Source: Amphiura filiformis (taxonomy: Eukaryota > Echinodermata > Ophiuroidea > Amphilepidida > Amphiuridae). From it: a DNA stretch of 64,000 bases. Of the stretch, positions 41,501-54,200 are shown in pieces; the stretch's first letter is position 1; each line of letters starts with the position of its first letter. The stretch is taken from positions 69,786,058 through 69,850,057 of the forward strand of contig NC_092635.1 of assembly GCF_039555335.1 (NCBI RefSeq). Direction: 5' to 3'. A program made the position numbers and the translations under genes. The notes under the pieces were generated by a model, which was given only the letters and a program-made list of their open reading frames with translations, made no database searches and was not told the origin of the DNA.

Positions 41501-44500
41501 ACGTCAGCTAACGTTAGCCATGATGACTTTGACATTTGACAGAAAGCTGGCATTATGCACAATATAAAGTGTAGCTTTAGTTTTTTTAGTTTTATTCATC
41601 TAAATATCCTCGTATTTGTAGAGAAAATCTCACATTTATAATATGATTGGCTCAAATATGCAGCAAAACTGATCAGGACAAGTGGGTTCTAGGCTTATGA
41701 TATAATATCATTTGAATGACTTCAAATATGATTTACATTTGCAATCAAACTTTGGATTTAATACATCTATTGCAATGGGTGACTTGCTGACTGAAGCTTT
41801 AGCATCAAAACCAGTTCTTTTTCTAAATGTAATTTCATGGCAATTTAATATCACACATCTCAGCTCCTCATAAAATTAAATTGATAGGAAATTTAACTTG
41901 TTTTACAGCATTATTAAATATCAATAAATGATTAAACCAAGTAATGATCAGCTTTTAAGGTTACCTCATCCACACTGATATCCTGGCAATCATCAGGACC
42001 AAATATTGGTGGATATATTCCAGTATCTGGTAGCTCGATATGAATTTGTACCAGTGCATCATCAGACAATGGTGGCACACCTTTATCAGCTACATTGACA
42101 TTTATCTTGACTGTATAAGCTTCAGTGACTTCTATCAATGGTCTGACCAGAAGGACTTCACCAATCACTGTCACTTCAACTGTAAGGTAATAGAATTAAA
42201 TGCAAATAAAAATGAGCTATAAACTACTATAAATACTATGGGTTCAGAACCATAACAGCTGCAGAAGGTCAACAGCATTATACAAAGTAAGGTTTGGGCA
42301 AGTTTAAAAATGGACCAGGGCCCATGACACCCATCTCTCGTTTTCCCTCTCATGGACTTCTTGTGATATTTATACACAGATTCTGAGAGTGTGAGGTTCA
42401 GAATTTTTGGCATTTGAAACTTAACTATAATCTGTACACACATTTGCCCTGAATGACAATGAGCTTGTTTAGTTTCAAATGAAGAGGTGTTCCTCTTTGT
42501 GTTGATTCCCCACATAAAATGGTGGATCTTGCTCTTTCTTTCAAGTTCTTTGCACATTCAAGGTATCCTATTGTATCCTCCACTGGATTCATTCTTACCC
42601 ACTTAACCTAACCAGTGAAAGAAATGGGATTTTTACCTGCTTAAACCTTCTTTCTTGTTATCAATTACGGTTATCAAAGCCACTCTACTAATTAGCAAAT
42701 GTATTATAGAAGATCTTTACAAACAATTTTTTTATTTATATAGCTCATAACCTTCGGGTTTGTTACTTACAGAGTCCATCATCTGGGTCAGTAGCTACTT
42801 GTGTAAAGATTAATTCTCCATTGCCTATGTTACCATCATCAACATCAGTCACTCTCTTTGCCAGATCAAGTAATTCTATAGGTGTGGTATATTGAGGTGC
42901 AATAAGTGTCACATTGTAGACTGGTTGATCAAACTCTGGTGGGTTGTTTGTATCAGATACAATGGTAATTGCAACCTGAAGAAGGACAAAAAATAGATTT
43001 GGCTATATTAAGTCTACTCAAGTACTTATGAACAATTATGAACAATCTTTGGGCTATTGAATCCATTCAAATATGTCAAGAAAGCAGAGGGTGTGAGATT
43101 CAAGTTAGGCTTATGTAAACTGTATCTGATACATGATAGGAAAAATTGGATGTAACATTAGCAGAGGATCATTTGGTTTGCTTATTCACACAAATTGTTA
43201 CACATTTACCTGGACTTCATCTTTAGAGTTTTCTGGATCAGATGTATGGTATGCAATCACACTCATGGTATGTGCTCCAATAGCAGGAGTATCGGATATA
43301 GAAGATATTTCACCAGTTGCACTATCAATTGTGAAATCAGCTGATGGCATGAATGGGTCACCAGGATCTAAAATGTAAGAAGCAAAATTAACAATTTCTG
43401 TCTCCTAGAATGTTCTGATCTGTCTCTATCATCACACATATCCACACAACCACTGCTACTTGTATTCATTATTAATCAAGGATATCTATGCCCCCTTGAT
43501 TTTACAACTCAAATCGAGGAAACACACATTTGAAACTTCAAACTTAATCATCACTATTTTACACCAATTTCCAATTGGTTTATGTTGTACTTGCATTTTA
43601 TCCTTGATTCTTTTAAAACATGGTTTAATTGGTTTTAGTTTGCTTATCAAGTGTAAATAACTTACTTGGAGACAGTTCTTGGTTGTTTATTTCAAACACT
43701 GGGTCATCACCACAGGTACTTGTTGCATCAACATCAATCACTGGTACACCTGCACTTACATCACCCTGTTTATGTCTCACAATGAAATTTCCAGGTGTGA
43801 TGTCCACAAAACAGGCGGTGTCTGTTACAAATACCCTGACTTCTATGCTACTGTCATCTATTATCAGATCTGGTTTGTCAGGATTGTAGGCTGTTATGTT
43901 GAGTGTGTGTGGTTCTGGTTGGAATTCAAGACGCTGGGCAGTGACTAATGTACATGTTATACCTGAAACAACAGAAGAAACTTCATCAATATAATCGCTC
44001 TTCATTTCTGTCAGATTTTGTATTTGTCATTGTCTACTTCAATAGAACATACAGAAACTCCTTTGACTTTTAACATCCAAAGTTTTTAATTTCTGGGAAG
44101 CGTGGACATGCATATTTTGATTCTTACCATTTGATGACACTAAAAACTTATCAGAGCCAGACAGTCTGCACATGATGATGTTATTAGGATAAATGTCACC
44201 ATCCACCGGTGTTACTGCTGTTACCTAGAGAAAGAGAACAAAAGACATTTTACTAGTTTGAATGAAGAATCAATAATCAACATATTTTCAATGTGAAATA
44301 AGCTATTCATTTTTAAAACATAAACACCTATGATAGAAGAAACTAAAATTACTGTAAAATATCTTATGACATGGCTTCCATAAGGTCCAGCATTACTTAC
44401 TTGTATACCAGGGTCAACAGGTGCAAAGTAGATAACTCTTACTGGTGGAATTGTGAATACTGGTAGCACATCATTGATGTCTCCAACATCAATTTCTATA

Positions 44501-47500
44501 TCCAATGGAGGAGTGCTGAGAATAGGGTTGCCATTATCCTTGGCCTGAAAATATTGAACATTTTGATTGAAAATGCATTGCGGATCTGGAGAAAAACTTA
44601 CAGTTAACATGTGGCGCTACAAGAAGCTTCTAAATAATCAAAAATATACCAAATTAGCTTACTTTTTATGCAGTCATGTAGCAAACAAAACATCCTGTTA
44701 CTTTTTGTGATTAAGTTCCAGAATCTGTCTTAATATCATAAAATGAGTTTGTAATGTATTACTTTTAGGGACTATGACATTTATTTAGCAATGTTTTACC
44801 ACTGAAGTTTTCCTGATATTTCAAGGTTGTAAACAGAGTTATAACATGGTTACAAGCCTTATCACAATAAATGCATGACACTTGAAAATCATAACATTTG
44901 CTACTTGACTATATTAGGGTGGCAAATACAACCAAGGACACTAATGAATCAAACAAATGATGCTTACCAGCACAGTTAAGGTGTATGAATCTTGGAATTC
45001 TCTATCCAGTGACCAATTGAGGTATATATAGCCATAACCAGGTGCACCATCCTTGCGAATTACAAACTTATCTAATATATAAAAAACAAACAAGTAGATT
45101 AGTAAATTACGCTGTGCGTAAAATGTGTCCCCACCAGAAGGGCAGTTCTCAAATCACAATGCTGAACCCTGGGGCTTGAGCAAACTTTTGCAGCTTTTAA
45201 AGTAAAAAATTAATATATAAATAAAACTGGGGGGGCTTAAAAAATACCCTGTAAGAGTTTTTCATGTTTTGAACACAAAATTAAAAAAAATATTAACATA
45301 TCTGTAACATTTTTTAGCTAAGGGTTAATATTTTGTACAGACATACAGCATCACATACACACAGACATACATCGGAATTCATTTTATAGTCCGCTTTCCA
45401 AATGATGATTTTGGAACTTGACTGAAATGAACATTATATAGAACATTGTGAACACTAGCCAGTGCAAAATGGTTATTTTCATGATCCATTCATGTATGAA
45501 CAATAAAAAAAGATACTAAATAAAATGCCAGAAGAGGTGATTGATGGTCAGGTTAAACCAGGTAATAAGATTCTTTAAATAAACTGAAGTACTCATGTTG
45601 GGGAAACAACCTTAAACTGGGACTTTTAGGTGAGTGATACATGGTACTTGCGGTTTTAGAACCCAGTGGGGTGCCTTCACATTTTGACTCACATGGAGGT
45701 AATGGCCAATAGATTTGCATTTGCCATAAAATTGGGGTGGCCAAAACAAGCCGCACAGTTTTTCATGAGCAGCCCCCCCCACCACTGGTTCTTCAAATCA
45801 AATGGTGATATTACAACAAATACCACTATTATATATAAACAAGGAGATCCATGGATCACATGTGTCACCTGCTTTTGCATTCTCTCATTTTGGCTGGATT
45901 TTTCTAACAATACAAATATGTTTGATCCAATATTATCCACAAAGAACCCACATTTGTTAACAATGACACCCTATATGATGCATCCTCTCATAAGGTTACA
46001 TTACCAGCTAAAGTGTCTTACCTGTGTTGTCTCCGTAATTCATACATTATCCTGGCTCATCCATATCAACTGATAGCACACAACAAACATACCGTAAAAA
46101 CTCGATAGTTAGCATATGTGCTTACTATCAATCGCTTTTAAAACATGCACACATGAAGAGCCCCATCCACAAAAGTGTAAAGGGTTTTGAGCAAATCATC
46201 GATACACATAGTATTATACGAACAAGTAAACCTACAAATGTGTGTCTCAACCCCATTAGCTCAGGTAGTAAAGTGCCGGACTTACAATTTCATGTTTTCA
46301 ACAGCTCTCGATAGTAAGCACATATGCTAACTATAGTGAGTTTGTACGGTAGGTTTCTAAGATAGCATCCTCTCATAAGATTACATAACCACAATTCAAT
46401 TTAATTTCATTCATCAATTACCAGCCAAAGGGGTCATAAGTATCTCACCTTTGTTGTCTCCACTTAATTCATATGTGATCATGGAATTATCAGATCCTGG
46501 CTCATCCATATCTACTGCTAGGACACGGCAAACAGGGGTTTCTAAGACGGCATCCTCTGGTATGATTACATCAACGCATTCATTCTACACAAAAGTAATT
46601 TGAAATATGATTCATTTTGAACATTGTATGAGTTTTGAAAGGTTTAAAATAAAATAATGTTATGCACCTTTAGTTTCAAGTCCAAAGTCTTTCGCGTTCT
46701 TTTTTAAAATGATTTATCCTTGAAATGTTTACTGATATCATATACAAAAGATAAAGGTTTCATATTCTAGTAATGACGTATCCCGAATTGTCAAATATAA
46801 TTTAATGCTGAAATTGTCTGCAAACAATACTAAATAATCTGATGAAAGAACCATAGTTGATATAATTGATCTCCATCTATGATAGCATTGTAATTTCCAC
46901 ATGATAACAAACCACAGGTTACTATAAACTGTCCCTGGGTATTATACCGACTGTTAAAAAACCCACAGATTTATATAGCACAATTACGAAAGACCATTTC
47001 ACTTTACAGGAAGTTGTTGGCTGACCACTTTGACCCAAGGCACTCCAAATCAACCTTAATCAGGCTACAAAATTATCACCTCTGAGAGTTTCATACTGGT
47101 CAACCAGGACAAATCATATCATACAATGCAATTCAGCCTCAGGGCTGCCATTTTGTATGAATAAAATCATATATACATCCATATTTATTCAAACACCTTG
47201 GCAGTAAAATGCTGAACTATATTAAAATGTGATTCGATCTACTCTGTGACAGCCAAAGGAGGCTTTTTTTAAAATTTTGCCCCCATGGACCAGATTGTGT
47301 CACAAATATCAAAATAACATAAACTGAGAAAGAGATTATTGCAAAACATGCTTTAAATTTTATAATTATCAGGAAGTTAAGGGGGTACTACACCCCTAGC
47401 CAATTTTTTGCTTATTTTTGCGTTTTTCTCAAAAATTATAGCGCATTGGTGACAAGTAAGATATGTATATTATAGGGGCAAGGACTACAACTACTGCACT

Positions 47501-50500
47501 GAAAATTCAGCAACTCAAGGCAAGTAGTTATTGATTTATTGATCCAATATTGGTTTTCCCTCATTTTTGACTGTAACTCCACAACTGTTGTCTGTGCTGA
47601 AATAAAATTTACAGTGTAGCAGTTGTAGTCCTTGCCCCTATAATATACATATCTTGCTTGTCACCAATGCTCTATAATTTTTGAGAAAAATGCAAAAATA
47701 GGCACAAAATTGGGCAGGGGTGTAGTACCCCCTTAAGCTGGTTCAATTTGTTCACAAAAACAGTAATTTGACACTGTGGGGGCTCAAACTGAAACCATGA
47801 AACACCAGAGTGTAGTACCTTATGGATTGAGCTAACTGGACTGTTAACCCCCTGAGCACTACCTGACGATCTAACGTTGCCTCTGATTGGTCAATTACTT
47901 GATATCTTCACTTTAATCACCAATCAGAATGGATCTTTGTAAATAATTCACCCCAATTTTTTTTCACTGTGAAATTATTCTAACAATGTTGCTGATTGGT
48001 CCAATTGATAATTAAAACTTCTTTTTGGCCAATCGGCAGATAGTTACACTTACCACATCAAAGAAGGGCACATTATCATTTATGTCTAAGACAGAAACAC
48101 TGACTGTTTGGAAGGCTTGAAGACCACTAGCCTCAGCAATGACAACAAGCTGAAAAGGGAAAAATTCCACAAATCATATTTCTTTCAAAGCAAGTTTCTA
48201 CTATGATTTTGGCTACATTAGAAAAACTCTGCTATTTATTGCTTATTTTATGTCTTACTCTTTATATATCAATATTTTGATTTTCTGCATGAGCGTTAAA
48301 GCAAAAAGTGTTACAAACGTAGACCATTAAAAATGAATATTGCTTGCATGTCAAGTCAATGAAAATTTTAAAATAAAAATATCGGGGGGTTAGTGAAAGA
48401 AAGGCCTATCTGCAATAGCTGCCATGAGTCATATGTGTATAATATGGAATGCAGAAATGGTCAAATTGTCTATAGGGCAGCTATTGTAGATAGACTTTTC
48501 TTGAACTAAACCTTTGATATGTATTATGGAACTTGGTCATCTTGTTTCTATTTTGGACGAATTTCAAATTTGGATTGGTACACATTTATAATCAACATTA
48601 GAATATTAAGGGAACAAAAAACACTTTTAGTGCACTTTTTGTCAAACCAAACACAACACAATCCAAACATAAACAACAACCAAATACAAAAAACTTTAGT
48701 ACACATATTATAAAATTTAATAAAACTCAAAACCACAACTACTGCTAGGCAATGCAGAAGACATTCCTTCTCGTCTTTTCTGCATTTCATACTTTTCTTT
48801 TTCTTCTTTCTGTTTCTTTTTCGATGAACACATTCCTTACATATATCACTTTGTCTGTTATAATAGTTTTTACATACCAAGAATTGTCTCTGTGCTGGAT
48901 TCTCATAATCAAGATCTACTGTGAGTGTAATATCACCAGTTGTACTATCAATATCAAAGTAGGTCGTATCTTGCAGACTATATGATGGCTGTACTTCACT
49001 GACTGCTTGCACTGTACAAAGTGGGTCAACTGGATGTGGTCCCTGGCAACAAACATACCAAATAAACAAACATTGACTGGCATGATCTTAATTAGAATAA
49101 ACTTTGAACTTTCATTAACATTAACATTTTTAAGTAAGGACTTCATACACTTGAATTCTACAAGCCAACAGAAACCGATACTCTCATCAGCTCGTAATCG
49201 GCGGGACTGATAACATGGTGGATTGATATGGAATCCATGCACCACCTATCCGAACCGAGCTTTGTGTCTTGCTTGACTGACGCACGGTTTTGTGACTTTG
49301 CACAGATGTAAGTTGGGACTTAAATGATGTGCGCAATAACAAAAATGAATAATTGTCGACTAAATACATACTACAAACAAAACAAAACATGGTCTTATTT
49401 TGCTTTACATCGACATATACATAGTATAAACCTACCCGGCAAAACAAAACATGGTCTTATAATGCTTCACATTGTTTACTGTTGGGGGAAAGAATCTGAT
49501 GATGTCTGTGGTTGCATGTTGTCCATTATTATTTGGAGTGTATTCTGGTCAATGCGTTCACACATACCAAACACATGTAATCAGCTCCAAATGTGGACAC
49601 CACTTGAAACACGTCCGCCTCAATCTGTACTCAATCAACATACCGAGGATGCGTAGGAGTTTGCCAGCAAACAAGGACATTTAAATAATGGACCTCTCTG
49701 CAATGGGGGACCGTCCTCGGTTCTGACCACAATTGCATGTATAATGTATTTTTGCAAAATAATGTGAGAAGGTAAAATTTCATTCACAAAAACTGGCGGA
49801 AAATGCCCCAACAAACAATCAACTTGTCAATAGTTCAAAAATCAAACTTTCTTCACAATTGTTATCTGTATCAGTTATATGTAAATACTACTTTAATAAT
49901 TCAGATTCAACTGTGCCTGGGAGAAGTCACAAAATGGTACCATATCTTAAGACATTTTTACCTCATCAACTTCAATACCTCCGTCACAAGTAGATGGAAT
50001 AAAGACAGGTGGACTGGTAACAGGTGGTTTAATAGTGAAGGTGATCAAAGCTACATCTTCCAGTGGTGGTATACCATTATCAGACACCTTGACAGTCAAT
50101 ATGACGGTGTATGTTGGCTCGTTAACTCCAAGTAGATCTGTACTCAGGGTAATAGCACCTGTATCTGTCACAGTAAATATTCCAGGGTCTGAAAATAAAA
50201 TGATACAGCAATATTGAGTAATTCAATGACTTCTTTATATATCCCTAGCCCAATAAGCATGGACAGTATCCTTATAACCTGGGTGCCCCGGACCACTCCT
50301 CCCCCAGAGTGGGGCAGTTGCAAAGATCAAGAGACAAAGGTGATCAAATGCTTGTGTTTAGTACAATATCATCCAGATGAGCAAATCACTGAATGGGCCT
50401 TTAAGTTTTTCTGGGAAAAAATGTAATAAATTATGAATGACGATTTTTTAAAAAGTACAACTTTGTAAAACATGTCAGAATAGGTGATTCCATTTAAAAA

Positions 50501-51087
50501 CCACACCCCCTTTAGGAAGATTTTGGAACTCCAACATTTAAAAAAAAAATTGATATTAGATCCAACCATTTTCATTCAAAAATAGTGGAAAAGTTGTAAA
50601 AGATTGTGGATTTCCAAGCAATTAAATTGGGTACATCAACATTTTCCATTGTTTTCAGTTGGATCTTATTATGAAACACAGACAAAACTCCACATATAAT
50701 TCAACTGGAATTCAGATAGTTGTGTCATCTTCCATTGGGAATAGCCCAATATTATTTTGATGCCTGTACCTCCTGACCCATCATCCTTTTCTTCACTAAT
50801 CTCAGCAAACACTATTTCCCCGATATCAATCAATGGAGAGTCAGGATCAGTAGCTCTGTTGCTAAGGTCGTATACTTCATAGCCTTCAAGTTGAGGAACA
50901 TAAATTATGTCTGGCTGCAGGACAGGATCAAATATGGGTGCACTGTTGTCATCTGGTAGAATTGTAATCTCAACCTAAAAAGAGATGCAAAGAAATGTAA
51001 AATATAATAAATCAATTGATTAATCTTTGACTTTGTTGAAATAATCAATCAATAAAAAAAAATATATAAAATATATAAAAATGAAAA

Positions 51088-51142
<55 letters not shown>

Positions 51143-51148
51143 AAAAAA

Positions 51149-51231
<83 letters not shown>

Positions 51232-54200
51232 AATAAAATAAATAAAATAAAATAAAATAATATAATAAAATAAAATAAACAAAAAAAAGTGCACAGCAAG
51301 GTATCTTCACCTACTTATCAGAATCCCCTCAAATTTCCTTTCATTCAATATAAAAATGGTGGAAAGAGCAAAATCACCTCAGATTTGAGCTGTAAGAATA
51401 AAAGTGTCAGATAAGGCCAAAAAAATAATGGTTTGTCTCAAAGCTCACGAGTGGTTTGAAAACAAATGCGAAATGCGATTTTGTTTTTGTTTTATTCCCG
51501 ACTTTTTTCATGGTATTTGGAAGAAAAAATCTTGATTTTCGCCGAATTTTTCCGGAAAAACTATAAACAATTTTTTTTTTGAAATAACAAAAAATTCTGC
51601 ATTTCTTTTTTTCCAAATCTCACAATTTTTTTACATTTTACAAATGCGCGTGCGAGCTTTGAGACAAACCTTTTTTTTTTGGCGTAAGGCTAAAAAAATG
51701 TTTCAAAGCACCCATGCATGATCGTTTTTCTTTGTGCGTCCATTTCAGCTAAAATGGTAAATTTATATTTCCTTGTTTCTGGTTTTTCTGGTTTTTCCAT
51801 ATGAAAGTAATTAAGGTGTACCATCAAAGCTTTCATCGTGTGCTGCCCCCTAGCGGTGGTTCCAGGAACGTTGTGTCAAGCGCTTTTAGACATAGCATTA
51901 TTTTTTTGGTTGATTAGATTGATGGTTTCTTACCAATGCCTTATCTGGATAGGATGTTGGGTTTGTGACATTGTACACATTGACACTGAGTGTGTGTAAT
52001 CCCACGCCAGGGTTATTTGTAGTAGATAACACTGCTCCTGAAGGATCCACATCAAAGTCAGATGATGGTACTGGTTTTGTGACTGTATCTGGAATGACAA
52101 TTTCACAGAGTCACAAAATATGAGTTGGAATCAGTATAACAGTTATAAATGGCAATAATAACCTTTCTTCAGAAACTACCCATCCCTCGTAAAAATACCT
52201 TGGCCCAAAACAAAACCCTCCAATTTCACGCAATGACCTAAAAGTAAATGGTGCAAAGTTATTATTTTCTATTCATAACCTCATTAATATACGCGAAGCC
52301 TCTAATCCAATGAAAAGAAATTGATTGCCTGACCGAGAACTAATTGCGAGGTCATTAATAACTCACAATGACTCGGACGCGCTACAATGACTTCTGCGGC
52401 GAATGCGTACGTATAAGCTACGCGTTATGGCAACGCACACGCCACGCGATGCCGTCCGCTTCTGTGATTGGTAGCTCTTGTTGTCGGCGCAAATGTTATA
52501 TTCGCCTGGTTTTTTTGTAGGGTAGGTTACAACAATGATTAAAACTGGTTTTATTTAACAGCGTTTTATGGCATAAAATAACATAAAATGCCATTTTGAT
52601 TTGTTCAAAATATTAGAAACGACGGTAATGAATGACAATAATAACTTTGCACCATCTATTTTGAGGTAATTGTGTGAAATTGTCGGGTTTTGTTTTGGGC
52701 CTCGGTATTTAAAAAAAATACCTCAGCCCAAAACAAAACCCTCCGATTTCACACAATGACCTCAAAATAGATGGTGCGCAGTTATTATTGTCTAATTTCA
52801 TGTACTCCTTCCATAAGATTTCAATATTTAGGATTAATTTATTTCCTTAATTTATAGCAAATACACAATGCAATAATAATGCACAAATCATTGACATAAA
52901 ACGTTTTTGTTAAACGTCTTCATATGGAAAAGTTGAGTGTATTTGCTCAGCGATTGTCATGCACGCCGCTTAACCACAGGAAATCATGGGTGATGAATTC
53001 CCTCTCATATGCTTATGTCATTGTGTGAAGCTCTGCTCAATAAACACATTGACAGTTATTATAGGCACTGGAATGATTATAGACACTAGAATGAAAACTT
53101 ACATCACTGGATTCGATTGATGGCATCACCTCCCTTACCAGCTACACCCTCACACTTTACTCAAACACAATTTTTCTCATAACCCAGTGAAATTTCAGGC
53201 CTGAATTATGTTTTGTATAGGCAGTATGAACAAAACATGGTGGACTGGTAGTTTGGTAGCACACTACCCCAAGAATTGTGTACTGTTCTATGGGCTACTG
53301 TGATACCCATTTTTGGTTTGGTAGCACACCACCCCAAGAATTGTGTACTGTTCTATGGGCTACTGTGATACCCATTTTTGGTTTGGTAGCACACCACCCC
53401 AAGAATTGTGTACTGTTCTATGGGCTACTGTGATACCCATTTTTGGTTTGGTAGCACACCACCCCAAGAATTGTGTACTGTTCTATGGGCTACTGTGATA
53501 CCCATTTTTGGTTTGGTAGCACACCACCCCAAGAATTGTGTACTGTTCTATGGGCTACTGTGATACCCATTTTGGTTTGGTAGCACACCACCCCAAGAAT
53601 TGTGTACTGTTCTATGGGCTACTGTGATACCCATTTTGGTTTGGTAGCACACCACCCCAAGAATTGTGTACTGTTCTATGGGCTACTGTGATACCCATTT
53701 TTGGTTTGGTAGCACACCACCCCAAGAATTGTGTACTGTTCTATGGGCTACTGTGATACCCATTTTTGGTTTGGTAGCACACCACCCCAAGAATTGTGTA
53801 CTGTTCTATGGGCTACTGTGATACCCATTTTTGGTTTGGTAGCACACCACCCCAAGAATTGTGTACTGTTCTATGGGCTACTGTGATACCCATTTTTGGT
53901 TTGGTAGCACACCACCCCAAGAATTGTGTACTGTTCTATGGGCTACTGTGATACCCATTTTTGGTTTGGTAGCACACCACCCCAAGAATTGTGTACTGTT
54001 CTATGGGCTACTGTGATACCCATTTTTGGTTTGGTAGCACACCACCCCAAGAATTGTGTACTGTTCTATGGGCTACTGTGATACCCATTTTTGGTTTGGT
54101 AGCACACCACCCCAAGAATTGTGTACTGTTCTATGGGCTACTGTGATACCCATTTTTGGTTTGGTAGCACACCACCCCAAGAATTGTGTACTGTTCTATG

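Noticed and set aside
45666-46073. Plus-strand frame of 135 codons in the U6 C-D intron
   Set aside because: No recognisable domain, and it runs into an exon D relic on the opposite strand. Best taken as chance.
48548-49069. A single long minus-strand protein running through exon F of U6 into its intron
   Set aside because: Only the first part is cadherin-like. Beyond the GTATGT donor at 48877-48876 the similarity ends, and the next exon fits in phase.
51020-51310. Minus-strand Tyr-Leu-Phe-Ile-rich frames
   Set aside because: Simple translation of the TAAA microsatellite.
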